Source: Nitrosospira sp. Nsp2
GTDB lineage: Bacteria > Pseudomonadota > Gammaproteobacteria > Burkholderiales > Nitrosomonadaceae
Length of the DNA stretch: 64,000 bases
Direction: 5' to 3'
NCBI RefSeq assembly: GCF_003050965.1
Contig: NZ_QAOU01000004.1
Location: 186,001-250,000, forward strand
A model generated the notes under the pieces. The model searched no databases. It worked only from the letters and a program-made list of their open reading frames with translations, and was not told where the DNA came from. The translations under genes were made by a program, and so were the position numbers. Numbering within the stretch: position 1 is the stretch's first letter; the number at the start of each line of letters is the position of its first letter. Shown here piece by piece: positions 35,048 to 44,710 of this stretch.

Positions 35048-36295
35048 GTGTCGTCTTACGAACTTTTTATTGGTTTGCGCTATACCCGTGCCAAGCGCCG
35101 TAATCACTTCATCTCTTTCATTTCCCTGATCTCCCTGCTCGGCATTACGCTGGGCATGACCGCACTCATTACCGTCATGTCGGTGATGAACGGTTTCCAA
35201 AAAGAAGTCAGGACACGAATTCTCGGCGTGGCATCTCACATCCAGGTGAGTGGGATAGACGGCAAGCTCACGGGGTGGCGGCATGTTGCGGGGGAAGCAC
35301 TCGGACATCCGGAGGTGGAAGCAGCGGCGCCCTATGTCAGCGCACAAGGCATGGTGTCGCATGATCAAATCGTCAGCGGCGTTGCGGTGAGAGGTGTGTT
35401 GCCGGAAATGGAGAACGACGTAGCTGATTTCGCCAGTATGATGGTCGATGGCGAAATCACCAGTCTCGCACCCGGCGGGTTCGGTATGGTCATTGGTCGG
35501 GAACTGGCGAGGGCTTTAGGCGTATTTACCGGCGATAAGATCGTATTGATCTCGCCTCAAGGGCAGGTAACGCCGGCAGGCATTTTGCCGCGCCTCAAGC
35601 AGTTCACGATTACGGGCATTTTCCAGGCGGGGCATATCGAGTATGACTCCGGCCTGGTGCTCATCCATTTGGCGGATGCACAAAAGCTGTACCGTATGGG
35701 CGATGATGAGGTTTCCGGTGTCCGGCTCAAGTTGCGCGACCTGTTCCATGCGCCGCAAGTTGCCCAGGAACTCGCGCCCATGATCTCCACGGAAGTATAC
35801 ATCAGCGACTGGAGTCGGCAGCATGCCAACTATTTCCGCGCGATCCAGATCGAAAAGCGGATGCTATCGCTTATCCTTGCTCTCATTATCGCGGTGGCGG
35901 CGTTCAATATCGTATCCACGCTGGTGATGGCAGTAACCGACAAACAGCCTGATATCGCCATCTTACGCACGCTTGGCGCCAGTCCGCGCAGCATAATGAA
36001 GATTTTCATCGTGCAAGGCACCCTGATCGGTGTCCTTGGAACGACGCTGGGAGTCTTCGGGGGCGTGCTGCTGGCATATAACATTGAGGTGGTGATCGCC
36101 GCAATCGAGCGCGTGTTCAGCATCCAGTTCCTTTCGCCGGAAGTTTATTACATAAGCGAAATCCCTTCGGACCTTCAACTCGCCGACGTAGTCGCGGTGG
36201 CAGCGGTATCGTTTGTTCTTACTTTGCTTGCGACGCTTTATCCGAGTTATCGTGCTTCAAAGGTCAACCCCGCCGAGGCGCTCAGGTATGAATGA
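35048..36295 (+). CDS. lolC: Lipoprotein-releasing system permease LolC
   Basis: The protein has 415 residues from the GTG at 35048. It has an N-terminal membrane segment (about 25-50, [20 protein letters not shown]), a periplasmic domain and three C-terminal segments (about 275-405) of the LolC/LolE type. [20 protein letters not shown] is the coupling loop. With LolD it extracts mature lipoproteins from the inner membrane and passes them to LolA. No lolE is adjacent, so a LolC homodimer-like (LolF-type) arrangement is possible. It overlaps lolD by 8 bp. Confidence 0.92.
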   Translation: MSSYELFIGLRYTRAKRRNHFISFISLISLLGITLGMTALITVMSVMNGFQKEVRTRILGVASHIQVSGIDGKLTGWRHVAGEALGHPEVEAAAPYVSAQGMVSHDQIVSGVAVRGVLPEMENDVADFASMMVDGEITSLAPGGFGMVIGRELARALGVFTGDKIVLISPQGQVTPAGILPRLKQFTITGIFQAGHIEYDSGLVLIHLADAQKLYRMGDDEVSGVRLKLRDLFHAPQVAQELAPMISTEVYISDWSRQHANYFRAIQIEKRMLSLILALIIAVAAFNIVSTLVMAVTDKQPDIAILRTLGASPRSIMKIFIVQGTLIGVLGTTLGVFGGVLLAYNIEVVIAAIERVFSIQFLSPEVYYISEIPSDLQLADVVAVAAVSFVLTLLATLYPSYRASKVNPAEALRYE

Positions 36296-36965
36296 GCGCA
36301 TCATTTCCTGCTGCAACCTGCGCAAGAGTTACTATCAGGGAAAGCTTGAAGTGCCCGTACTGATGGGGATAGACCTGGATGTGGCAAAGGGCGATACGGT
36401 GGCGATTGTCGGCGCATCCGGTTCCGGAAAAAGCACCCTTCTGCATCTGTTGGGTGGACTGGATGCGCCGACCGGCGGTGAAATACGCATCATGGGGCAC
36501 GACATCGCGGCTGTCCCCGAGGAAGAACGATGCAAGCTGCGTAACCGGTCGCTCGGCTTCATCTATCAGTTTCACCATCTGCTGCCAGAGTTCAGCGCGC
36601 TTGAAAACGTTGCGATGCCGCTACTTATCCGCCGCATGAACAATACCGAAGCCTACGAGCGCGCTGCGGAAGTTTTGAAGCAGGTGGGCCTAGGCCATCG
36701 CCTCACCCATACCCCTGGCGAACTCTCGGGGGGCGAGCGTCAGCGCGCCGCCGTTGCCCGGGCGCTGGTCACCCGTCCCGCCTGCGTGCTCGCGGATGAA
36801 CCCACCGGGAATCTCGACCGCCGCACCGCTGGCGAGGTATTCGACTTGATGCTCGAACTTAATCGCAGTATGGGCGCAAGTCTGATCATTGTTACCCACG
36901 ATCCGGAACTGGCCAAAAAGGCTCGGCGCACATTGCACCTTGAAGACGGGATGTTGGCAGGGTAG
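36288..36965 (+). CDS. lolD: Lipoprotein-releasing system ATPase LolD
   Basis: The protein has 225 residues from the ATG at 36288, starting [16 protein letters not shown]; the open frame reaches 36213 inside lolC. Walker A is GASGSGKST (42-50). [15 protein letters not shown] is the signature, and [12 protein letters not shown] is Walker B followed by VTHDPEL. The [18 protein letters not shown] stretch is the LolD-specific coupling motif. It forms the engine of the Lol system with LolC. It ends 85 bp before the convergent DUF2062 gene. Confidence 0.95.
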   Translation: MNERIISCCNLRKSYYQGKLEVPVLMGIDLDVAKGDTVAIVGASGSGKSTLLHLLGGLDAPTGGEIRIMGHDIAAVPEEERCKLRNRSLGFIYQFHHLLPEFSALENVAMPLLIRRMNNTEAYERAAEVLKQVGLGHRLTHTPGELSGGERQRAAVARALVTRPACVLADEPTGNLDRRTAGEVFDLMLELNRSMGASLIIVTHDPELAKKARRTLHLEDGMLAG

Positions 36966-37050
36966 TGACGGGCTCCGCCGCAAGTTGAATTCGCATTACG
37001 GCGATCTACGCTCCCGCTGAGCAATAGCGAATCAGATTTCCTTCCCGGTC

Positions 37051-37626
37051 TCATTCCGTGTCTTTTCCGACGTTCGGCCTGCGGCGTTTCGCGCGCTTGC
37101 GCCATTCATAGACTGTATATAGCCGCCACCCCCCTCGCACCAGCACATAGCCGCCAATCGAAAGCAGCAGCGCCAGCAAGACCAGACCCACGAGTAGCGG
37201 CTTGCCCAGCGAGACTACCCAATCCGCCAAGGTGGGTATCCACTCGCCGATGCTTTTGTCCATCAGGTGCAACTCGGTTTTGGGAAGGGTGCCGGCGCCA
37301 TTGCCGGTAACGAACGCCCCCAGGGCATAGGCTGCGGCGTAGATCGGCAAAATGGTAAAGGGATTGGAGTACAGCGTCGTTATTATCGCTACCGGTAGAT
37401 TTACCTTGAAAACGATAGCGAATAAAGCGGCGAAAAAGAACTGGACTGGATTGCTGCCGGGAATCAGACCGGTGAACAGCCCTGCCGCTACGCCACCCGC
37501 CACCGAGCGGCGATTGAGATGCCACAGATTATGGTGATGCAGCCAATCTCCGAAAATTCCGACAAAGCGGTTCTGGCGGACGGTCTCGTGAGATGGCAGG
37601 TATTTTTTGAAAAATTTTCGAGGCAC
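37051..37626 (-). CDS. DUF2062 inner-membrane protein
   Basis: The protein has 191 residues from the GTG at 37626, giving the start VPRKFFKKYLPSHETVRQ that is typical of the family; the longer start at 37662 (TTG) adds 12 residues without support. Family stretches are LWHLNRRSVAGGVAAGLFTG, LIPGSNPVQFFFAALFAI and TLYSNPFTILPIY. About three membrane segments are visible and the C-terminus is very basic. DUF2062 has no proven activity. It lies between convergent lolD and divergent comEC. Confidence 0.85.
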   Translation of the reverse strand: MPRKFFKKYLPSHETVRQNRFVGIFGDWLHHHNLWHLNRRSVAGGVAAGLFTGLIPGSNPVQFFFAALFAIVFKVNLPVAIITTLYSNPFTILPIYAAAYALGAFVTGNGAGTLPKTELHLMDKSIGEWIPTLADWVVSLGKPLLVGLVLLALLLSIGGYVLVRGGWRLYTVYEWRKRAKRRRPNVGKDTE

Positions 37627-37772
37627 AAGAAGAGTGTACGTAAATCCAACTTCGCGCTGCAAACATTATCACCCGCGCTGCGGCGATTGGGCAGCCCCCA
37701 ATCAAGGCTTTCTTTCTGCACCAACCATTCTCAATCACTTCGGTACCGGCTTCAAACGCAGGAATTAAAATA

Positions 37773-40163
37773 ATGCAAGGGTATTTTCTGGCGTTTGCCA
37801 TGGGAGTGATACTGCTCCAGCAACAGGCCGAACTGCCGGAAGTGTTCTGGGCAGGAGCGCTGCTGCCGCTCGCCGTCTCCGTGTTTTTTCTCCTTCGCTA
37901 TCAGACCACTCTTCTCGCGGTTATAGGTAGAACGCTGCTAGCCATCCTGTTCTTGGGTAGCGGATTTTTCTGGGCGGCCGCTTTAGCGCAGTGGCGCATC
38001 TCGGATGCACTTCCGCACGAATGGGAGGGGCGCGATATCCGGCTGGTCGGCGTGGTTGCGGAGCTGCCGCAGGCGAATGAAAGCGGCGTTCGTTTTGCAT
38101 TTGACGTCGAGCAAGTGCTGACGCGAGATGCTCGCGTTCCCGAGCGCATTTCCCTAGCCTGGTATAAGGAAGGTGGAAGATCATCCAATCCTGAAGTGGC
38201 GCCGCCGCAAATCGGTGCCGGAGAACGCTGGCAGCTTACGGCACGGCTCAAGCGTCCGCACGGCACCAACAATCCGCACGGTTTCGACTTCGAGCAATGG
38301 GCACTCGAGCGCAACATACGCGCTACCGGCTATGTGCGTAAAAGTGATGAGAATATGCGTCTTGAGCAGATGGTCAATCGTCCGGCTTATCAGGTGGAGC
38401 ATTTGCGCCAGGAAGTCCGGGAGCGTTTCCTGGCTATTCTCCCAGATCATGCATATACAGGTATCCTGGTTGCGCTGGCGGTTGGCGATCAACGCGCGAT
38501 TCCGCGAGAGCAGTGGCAGATATTGACCCGCACGGGGGTGAATCACCTGATGAGTATATCGGGGCTGCACGTGACAATGGTATCGGGCCTGATATTTTCG
38601 CTGTTCTACGGGCTATGGCGCAGGAGCTACCGTTTAACGTTACGGATACCCGCCCGTAAAGCCGCGGCCGTGGCCGGGTTGGCGGCCGCACTGGGTTACG
38701 CGCTTCTCGCGGGCTTCGCGGTGCCCGCGCAGCGAACGGTTTATATGCTTGCCGCGATCGCCATTGCTTTATGGCTGGGGCGTTCTATTTCCATGGGCGC
38801 AGTGTTGGCCTGGGCATTACTGGCGGTGGTTATGATCGATCCGTGGTCAGTACTCTCGCCGGGCTTCTGGCTATCGTTTGGGGCCATTGCGGTCATTCTG
38901 CTTGTATCTGCCGGAAGGATCGGCAGGACGCACTGGCTGAGCGGATGGACGCGCGTGCAATGGGCTATCACCCTTGGTTTGATACCCCTATTGTTGGCGA
39001 TGTTTCAGCAAGTATCGCTGGTTTCACCCTTAGCCAACGCGATCGCCATTCCATTGGTCAGCCTGGTAGTGGTTCCCTTTACGCTGCTGGCAACACTACC
39101 TCCCTTGGATTTCATGGTGCTGCCGGCGCACTGGGTACTAAGCGGATGCATGCAGCTAATGCAGTGGATGAGCGATGTGCCGCAAGCGATCTGGAGTCAG
39201 CATGCGCCGCCTGCCTGGGCAGTGGCAGCTGGAATGGCCGGCATTTGCTGGATGTTGCTACCCGGAAGGTTGGGGCTGGGTCTTCCCTCGGGATTCCCTG
39301 CTCGCTGGCTGGGCGGAGTCGCACTACTGCCGATCTTTCTAACGCCCCCGCAAAATCCTTCGCCAGGTGAATTATGGGTGACGGTGCTGGATGTAGGTCA
39401 GGGATTGGCGGTAGTCGCACGCACCCAAAATCATGCCCTGCTGTACGATACCGGACCGGGCTTCAATCTGGACGCGGACAGCGGTAACCGCACTATTATC
39501 CCCTTCCTTCGGGGCGAGGGCGTGAAACGTGTTGATGCCATGATCGTGACTCATGCCGACGCCGACCATAGTGGCGGCGCATTGTCCGTGCTCCAGGCAG
39601 TACCGGTGGACTGGCTGGTTTCATCCTTAAAGGAAGATCACCCCATACAGTTGGCTGCCGCCAGTACGCATCAATGTCGAGCGGGAGAATCGTGGCAATG
39701 GGATGACGTCAGGTTCGAAATGCTACATCCACCGGATCAGAGCTACAGTAATCCCAAGCTTAAAACCAACGCGATGAGCTGCGTGATGAAAATCACCACT
39801 TCGCACGGTAGCGTACTGCTGCCGGCCGACATCGAAAAGAAATCCGAATATCAGTTGGTCGAACGTGCCGGGGATGCGCTAGCCGCGACGGTCCTGGTTG
39901 CACCCCATCACGGCAGTAAAACTTCCTCGACCACTGAGTTTGTGAGCCGGGTGAATCCCAGACTGGTAATATTCACGGTCGGTTACCGTAACCGCTTTGG
40001 TCATCCGAAGAACGAAGTGGCGGAACGTTATAAGTCAATCGGAAGTCGATTGCTACGGAGCGATACGGATGGGGCGGTATCGCTGCGCTTTGCAAATAGC
40101 GAAGTTACGGTGCAAACCGCTCGCTCGCTACGCCGTCGCTACTGGCACGACATCCCATCATAG
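37773..40163 (+). CDS. comEC: ComEC/Rec2 DNA-internalisation channel protein
   Basis: The 796-residue polytopic membrane protein has a DUF4131 part (about 25-190), a ComEC competence domain (about 215-480; ISGLHVTMVSGLIFSL and LLSAG-like helices), and a C-terminal metallo-beta-lactamase-like domain (about 525-740) with the metal motif HADADH (594-599) and APHHGSKTSS. It moves single-stranded DNA through the inner membrane during transformation. Length and domains look complete, so uptake of DNA is plausible for this organism, though other competence genes are not in the window. Confidence 0.93.
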   Translation: MQGYFLAFAMGVILLQQQAELPEVFWAGALLPLAVSVFFLLRYQTTLLAVIGRTLLAILFLGSGFFWAAALAQWRISDALPHEWEGRDIRLVGVVAELPQANESGVRFAFDVEQVLTRDARVPERISLAWYKEGGRSSNPEVAPPQIGAGERWQLTARLKRPHGTNNPHGFDFEQWALERNIRATGYVRKSDENMRLEQMVNRPAYQVEHLRQEVRERFLAILPDHAYTGILVALAVGDQRAIPREQWQILTRTGVNHLMSISGLHVTMVSGLIFSLFYGLWRRSYRLTLRIPARKAAAVAGLAAALGYALLAGFAVPAQRTVYMLAAIAIALWLGRSISMGAVLAWALLAVVMIDPWSVLSPGFWLSFGAIAVILLVSAGRIGRTHWLSGWTRVQWAITLGLIPLLLAMFQQVSLVSPLANAIAIPLVSLVVVPFTLLATLPPLDFMVLPAHWVLSGCMQLMQWMSDVPQAIWSQHAPPAWAVAAGMAGICWMLLPGRLGLGLPSGFPARWLGGVALLPIFLTPPQNPSPGELWVTVLDVGQGLAVVARTQNHALLYDTGPGFNLDADSGNRTIIPFLRGEGVKRVDAMIVTHADADHSGGALSVLQAVPVDWLVSSLKEDHPIQLAAASTHQCRAGESWQWDDVRFEMLHPPDQSYSNPKLKTNAMSCVMKITTSHGSVLLPADIEKKSEYQLVERAGDALAATVLVAPHHGSKTSSTTEFVSRVNPRLVIFTVGYRNRFGHPKNEVAERYKSIGSRLLRSDTDGAVSLRFANSEVTVQTARSLRRRYWHDIPS

Positions 40164-40257
40164 CGGCTTGACGATTCTGGATTTCGTTGTTGGGTCTCGC
40201 AGAAGACTTCAGAATCGGTTCTGATCGTTCATCAAAAGGACAGACGTAAACTTAATA

Positions 40258-42489
40258 ATGGGCAACGCGGCATCGGACTCGGGCTCAATGGCCTCTCATT
40301 CTTCTTCCGCGGCTGCTCCGCTCGTAACCGACGAGTGGAACGCATCCGTATGGCTGGATACGTTGCCACCCATCTTTTCTCCTGCCGAAGTGGAAGCATT
40401 CGGCCATGCCCTCGACTTTTCCCAACCGTTTTATGCAGACAAATTGCTCCTCACCGGTGAGCCCGCCGCGGAGCACATGCACGGCGTGGTGTTGATTCTT
40501 GCCTCGTTGCGGGTCGACGCCGATACTCTTATGGCGGGCATCCTGCATTCCGTACCGCTGTATCTGGATGGATACCAGGAGAAGCTGAACGCGACTTTTA
40601 ATCCGACGGTAGCTCACCTGGTGGAAGGCGTTGCGCGCATGGGTCGCATCCATACGCTGGGAGCCCGCAATGTTCCGGACCGCAGCGCGCAAGTGGAGGC
40701 ATTGCGCAAAATGCTTCTCGCAATGGCGGAGGACATTCGCGTCGTTATCATTGCCCTTGCGGCTCGGGTACAAACGATGCGCTATATTGCTGCCAATAAC
40801 GTTCATGGCAGAGCGGAAATCGCGCACGAGACAATGGACATATTTGCCCCATTGGCTAACCGCCTCGGGCTGTGGCAGATAAAGTGGGAACTGGAGGATT
40901 TTTCGTTCCGGATACTCGAGCCGGAACGTTATAAAAAAATCGCCCGTTTGCTGGAAGAGACTCGCCGCGTCCGCGAAGATTACATCGCCACGGTGGTGGC
41001 GAAATTACAGGGTGAATTGCGGCGGACGGGAATCAAGGCTGAGGTTACCGGACGCCCTAAGCACATCTATAGTATTCACAGGAAAATGCAACGCAAGGGA
41101 CTGGACTTCGAGGAAATACACGATTCCCGCGCCTTGCGCGTTCTTGTGGAGGATGTGAAAGACTGCTATGCCGTGCTCGGGACGGTGCACAATCTTTGGA
41201 TCCCCATCCCGAAGGAGTTCGACGACTACATCGCGCGACCGAAAGGAAATGATTACCGATCCCTGCATACCGCCGTGCTCGGCCCTGAAGACAAGGTGGT
41301 TGAAGTGCAGATCCGTACATACGAAATGCATCGTCATTCGGAGATGGGGTTTGCCGCGCACTGGCGCTATAAGGAGGGTGCAAAACGAGATTCCAGGTAT
41401 GATGAAAAAATCGCCTGGTTAAGACAAATCCTCGAATGGAGGAACGATGTAGCGGATGCGGGCGAACTGGCCGAGCATTTCAAGGTTGCGCTGTTCGAGG
41501 ATTCAATATATGTATTGACCCCGCAGGGCAGGGTGATTGCTCTACCGAAAGGCGCTACGCCGGTGGATTTTGCCTATCATATTCATAGTGATCTGGGCCA
41601 CCGCTGCCGCGGAGCGAAAGTCGACGGTGTCATGGTGCCGCTCGACTACCAGTTGCACAATGCGCAACGCGTCGAAATCATTTCGGCCAAACAGGGCGCC
41701 CCCAGTCGTGATTGGCTCAATCCCGCCTTGGGGTATCTCAAAAGCCAGCGGGCAAGAGCAAAAGTCAGGCAATGGTTTAGCGGTCAAGAGCGTGAAGCTT
41801 TATTGGCCCAGGGCCGGGCGCTGGTGGAGAAGGAATTGCAGCGTCATGGCATGACTGCGCTAGGGCTGGACAAGCTTGCTGCTGAATTTAAATTCCCCAA
41901 ACTCGATGCATTTTTGGCTGCGGTCGCTCGAGGCGAAATCGGCAGCCGGCAATTATCGAATTTTCTAGGCGAGAAAATCCCATCCCCGGCAGCTCAAGGT
42001 TCCGAAGCGCCCGCCAGCACCATGCCCGTTTCATCATCGCCGACAGGTATCGTCGTTGCCGGTGTCGATAAACTGCTCACCGTTCTGGCTAAATGTTGCA
42101 AGCCAGCGCGACCCGACCCCATCGTCGGCTTTATCACACATGGACGCGGTATCACAATACACCGACAGGGGTGCGCCAGTTTGTCGCGATTGGCTGGAGA
42201 TAGCGCCGAGCGCATTATCACAGCGGAGTGGGGCGCGGCCGATATGTCAAAAAGTGCAGGTTATGAGGTGGATGTTGAGATCGAAGCCCTTGACCGGCAG
42301 GGATTGCTGCACGATATCTCGACTATTCTGCTACGAGAAAAAATAAATGTGACCGCCACTCGTACCCAAAGTCACCAACATACCGCTGTCATGCGTTTTA
42401 CCCTGATGATCACAGGTCTGACACAGTTGAGCCGGCTTCTGGGATTGATACAGAGCCTGCCCGGGGTGACATCGATTTCCCGGAAGTGA
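40258..42489 (+). CDS. relA: (p)ppGpp synthetase RelA
   Basis: The 743-residue protein has the RelA/SpoT order: HD-like domain (about 60-200), synthetase domain (about 230-370; GRPKHIYSIHRKM, NDYRSLHTAV), TGS domain (about 400-460, VLTPQGRVIALPKGATPVDFAYH), a zinc-finger-like region (KCCKPARPDPIVGFITHGRGI) and an ACT domain at the end. The hydrolase site is degenerate: the HD pair is H97-S98, and the usual ADR is AAR at 168-170. This is the RelA form, making the alarmone on ribosome stalling but not degrading it. It follows comEC after 94 bp. Confidence 0.94.
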   Translation: MGNAASDSGSMASHSSSAAAPLVTDEWNASVWLDTLPPIFSPAEVEAFGHALDFSQPFYADKLLLTGEPAAEHMHGVVLILASLRVDADTLMAGILHSVPLYLDGYQEKLNATFNPTVAHLVEGVARMGRIHTLGARNVPDRSAQVEALRKMLLAMAEDIRVVIIALAARVQTMRYIAANNVHGRAEIAHETMDIFAPLANRLGLWQIKWELEDFSFRILEPERYKKIARLLEETRRVREDYIATVVAKLQGELRRTGIKAEVTGRPKHIYSIHRKMQRKGLDFEEIHDSRALRVLVEDVKDCYAVLGTVHNLWIPIPKEFDDYIARPKGNDYRSLHTAVLGPEDKVVEVQIRTYEMHRHSEMGFAAHWRYKEGAKRDSRYDEKIAWLRQILEWRNDVADAGELAEHFKVALFEDSIYVLTPQGRVIALPKGATPVDFAYHIHSDLGHRCRGAKVDGVMVPLDYQLHNAQRVEIISAKQGAPSRDWLNPALGYLKSQRARAKVRQWFSGQEREALLAQGRALVEKELQRHGMTALGLDKLAAEFKFPKLDAFLAAVARGEIGSRQLSNFLGEKIPSPAAQGSEAPASTMPVSSSPTGIVVAGVDKLLTVLAKCCKPARPDPIVGFITHGRGITIHRQGCASLSRLAGDSAERIITAEWGAADMSKSAGYEVDVEIEALDRQGLLHDISTILLREKINVTATRTQSHQHTAVMRFTLMITGLTQLSRLLGLIQSLPGVTSISRK

Positions 42490-42870
42490 GGGCCAATGCC
42501 GTGGCGAACCAGGGGACTCGCTACTGCCGATTTGTTTCTTCCGCCCATCGCTCACGAATTTGACCGGGCATTTTTTGCCGGGCTGCTGCTTATGCCGCAT
42601 GGCGAAGTGCGACCTGGCAGGCGCGTCATCGCGGCAACAAGCGATCGGCAGGCTTTGCCTCCAAACTGCTCAGCCAGTCCTTCATACCTCTGCGCGTGCT
42701 GCTCGGCATGTGCTCATCCGGTACCAGGGACTTCTATCGCTCCTCAGGCAGGTCGTCCTTCCCCTTGCCGAAGTTCTATGCATCTGATTTCCGCCCTTAA
42801 TTGTGGTTGCGCCTCCTGCATTGATCTGTTTAACCCATTGTCCCGTCAATCAAAAACCCTTCTTTTATCC

Positions 42871-42899
42871 TTGACTTTGCTATTTTTTTTATTTACAGT
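42871..42899 (+). promoter_or_regulatory. Promoter of the dcw cluster
   Basis: TTGACT (42871-42876) and TACAGT (42894-42899) are separated by 17 bp, which includes an eight-base T run. They match the sigma-70 consensus at five and four of six positions. Transcription should begin near 42906, inside the MraZ box. Confidence 0.6.
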
Positions 42900-42922
42900 G
42901 GGCAAAAGTGGGAAAAAGTGGG
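42898..42922 (+). promoter_or_regulatory. MraZ-binding box, three GTGGG repeats
   Basis: GTGGG occurs at 42898, 42908 and 42918, exactly 10 bp apart and on one face of the helix, with A-rich spacers. This is the known pattern of MraZ sites, where MraZ represses its own dcw operon. The first repeat overlaps the -10 box, so bound MraZ would block RNA polymerase. Confidence 0.85.
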
Positions 42923-42964
42923 GGAAGTTTTCCGGTAACTTCATCCTGCAAATAAGGGAGCACA

Positions 42965-43408
42965 ATGTTTCGCGGTGGGACACCTATCAGTCTCGACAAC
43001 AAGGGTAGACTCGCGGTGCCTGCAAAATACCGCGAAGACCTTTTATCGCTTTGCGGGGGCCGCCTGGTCATTACCGCCGATCCGTCCAAGTGCTTGCTCG
43101 TCTATCCGCATTCCGTGTGGGAACCGATTGAGCAAAAGCTCAACAGTCTTTCCAGCTTTAATCCACAAACACGCAGTTTGCAACGTCTTCTCGTTGGCAA
43201 TGCAAGCGACGTGGACATGGATGGCGCGGGCCGTATTCTCGTGCCGCCTCCGTTGCGTCATTTTGCGGGCTTGACCAAAGATGTGGTTCTGGTTGGACAA
43301 GGTGCGAAGTTTGAGTTGTGGGACGGCGAGAAATGGAATCAGCAAATCGAAAATGCGCTCACTTTCAAGGACGGCATCCCGGCGGAACTTGACGGTTTCT
43401 CGCTGTAA
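42965..43408 (+). CDS. mraZ: Transcriptional regulator MraZ
   Basis: The 147-residue protein has two SpoVT-AbrB-like domains (about 5-50 and 78-122). The motif GRLAVPAKYRE lies in the first and GAGRILVPPPLRHF in the second, the two DXXXR-type DNA-binding parts. MraZ forms a ring-shaped oligomer that binds the TGGGN repeats at the dcw promoter, here seen as GTGGG repeats 40-70 bp upstream. AAGGGAG precedes the ATG. It is the first gene of the cluster and stops 3 bp before rsmH. Confidence 0.96.
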   Translation: MFRGGTPISLDNKGRLAVPAKYREDLLSLCGGRLVITADPSKCLLVYPHSVWEPIEQKLNSLSSFNPQTRSLQRLLVGNASDVDMDGAGRILVPPPLRHFAGLTKDVVLVGQGAKFELWDGEKWNQQIENALTFKDGIPAELDGFSL

Positions 43409-43411
43409 GCC

Positions 43412-44362
43412 GTGGTTGATGCCTCAGCGCATACGCCGGTGTTACTGCAGGAAGCGGTGGATGCCCTGGCAGTCAAGCCAGGAGGGACATATGTTGATGG
43501 AACATTTGGCCGTGGCGGACATAGCCGGTTGATATTGGAGCAACTGGGAGAATACGGAAGGCTGATAGCGTTTGACAGGGACCCGGCGGCCTGGGCGGCA
43601 GGGGAGGCTTTTAGGGACGAACGCTTCCGCATGATCCACAGCAGTTTTTCGCGGATACAGGAGATATTGGTGCAATTAGATGTGGAGCGGGTGGACGGGA
43701 TATTGCTCGATTTGGGAGTGTCGTCACCACAACTTGAAGAAGCGGATCGCGGTTTCAGCTTTCGCCTGGATGGTCCGCTAGATATGCGAATGGATACGAG
43801 CGAGGGACAGACCGCCGCAGAGTGGCTCGCCGCTGCTTCTGAAGCTCATCTGGAAGAGGTGATAAGAAATTATGGAGAGGACCGGTTTGCTAAACAGATT
43901 GCAAGAGCGATTGTTGCGGCTCGATCGCGGGAGCCCATCGCCACTACACACCAGCTTGCCGCGATCGTGGCATCCGCGGTGCGTTCGCGCAAGGGGGAAG
44001 GTAAGCAAAATCCGGCGACCCGCACTTTTCAGGCTATCAGGATTTATATCAACCAGGAGCTTGAGAAATTGTCGCTGGTCCTGCCGCAATGCGTGGAAGT
44101 ATTGAAGCCCGGCGGGCGGCTCGTTGCCATCAGTTTCCACTCCCTGGAGGACCGAATTGTGAAGCGTTTTATGCGTGAGGCGGCGAACGCCGACAGATTG
44201 CCGAAGGAAGTGCCGCTGCGGGCGACAGAAGTGCAGCGTCTAAGCCGGCACAAGCTGCGCGTGGTAGGTAAGGCGGTCAGTCCGACTGCGGAAGAGTTGG
44301 CAAGAAACCCTCGCGCTCGCAGCGCAGTGATGCGGGTGGCGGAGCGGCTGAACACCACATAG
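43412..44362 (+). CDS. rsmH: 16S rRNA m4C1402 methyltransferase RsmH (MraW)
   Basis: The 316-residue protein starts at a GTG, 3 bp after mraZ. The sequence [19 protein letters not shown], then [16 protein letters not shown], is the SAM-binding region; [24 protein letters not shown] and [20 protein letters not shown] are the catalytic parts. It methylates N4 of C1402 in 16S rRNA in the decoding centre. Length is normal. It is the usual second gene of the dcw cluster. Confidence 0.96.
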   Translation: MVDASAHTPVLLQEAVDALAVKPGGTYVDGTFGRGGHSRLILEQLGEYGRLIAFDRDPAAWAAGEAFRDERFRMIHSSFSRIQEILVQLDVERVDGILLDLGVSSPQLEEADRGFSFRLDGPLDMRMDTSEGQTAAEWLAAASEAHLEEVIRNYGEDRFAKQIARAIVAARSREPIATTHQLAAIVASAVRSRKGEGKQNPATRTFQAIRIYINQELEKLSLVLPQCVEVLKPGGRLVAISFHSLEDRIVKRFMREAANADRLPKEVPLRATEVQRLSRHKLRVVGKAVSPTAEELARNPRARSAVMRVAERLNTT

Positions 44363-44407
44363 CTGAAGCTTGGCATGAGAGTGTTCGCGGTTAAATGAGA
44401 GACTGAT

Positions 44408-44710
44408 GTGACCAGAATAAACATTCTGTTGACTTTGATCCTCATCGCCTGCGCGCTGAGTGTTGTGACTTCACAGCACAAGGCGCGCAAGCTTTTTGTA
44501 GAACTGGAAAATGAACAGGCGCTGGCGCGGCGGCTGACCGTAGAGTGGGGACAATTACAGCTTGAACAGAGCACTTGGGCGATGCATACACGTGTAGAAA
44601 AGATCGCTACGGAGGAGCTGCACATGCGGCTGCCGGACGCGTCAAGAGTGCAAATTATCTCGCTGACCGCGCCAGCCGATCCAGCTGCTTCTTTGGAAAC
44701 GCCAAAGTGA
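44408..44710 (+). CDS. ftsL: Cell division protein FtsL
   Basis: The protein has 100 residues from a GTG at 44408. It has a short cytoplasmic start, one membrane segment (about 4-22, INILLTLILIACALSVVTS) and a periplasmic coiled coil (ARKLFVELENEQALARRLTV). FtsL bridges FtsB and FtsQ and activates FtsWI. Sequence conservation of FtsL is low, so the call rests on size, topology and its place before ftsI. It overlaps ftsI by GTGA. Confidence 0.88.
   Translation: MTRINILLTLILIACALSVVTSQHKARKLFVELENEQALARRLTVEWGQLQLEQSTWAMHTRVEKIATEELHMRLPDASRVQIISLTAPADPAASLETPK

Larger units (their letters stand above)
42490..42964. other. Intergenic region between relA and the dcw cluster
   Basis: These 475 bp contain the dcw promoter and MraZ box at their end (42871-42922). 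The first 380 bp show no convincing gene, repeat or RNA. A 170-codon frame from 42496 has poor, Cys/Pro-rich composition, runs on into mraZ in another phase and is not credible. Confidence 0.6.

Noticed and set aside
42496-43008. 170-codon ORF before and into mraZ
   Set aside because: Cys- and Pro-rich composition, crosses the dcw promoter and overlaps mraZ in another frame.
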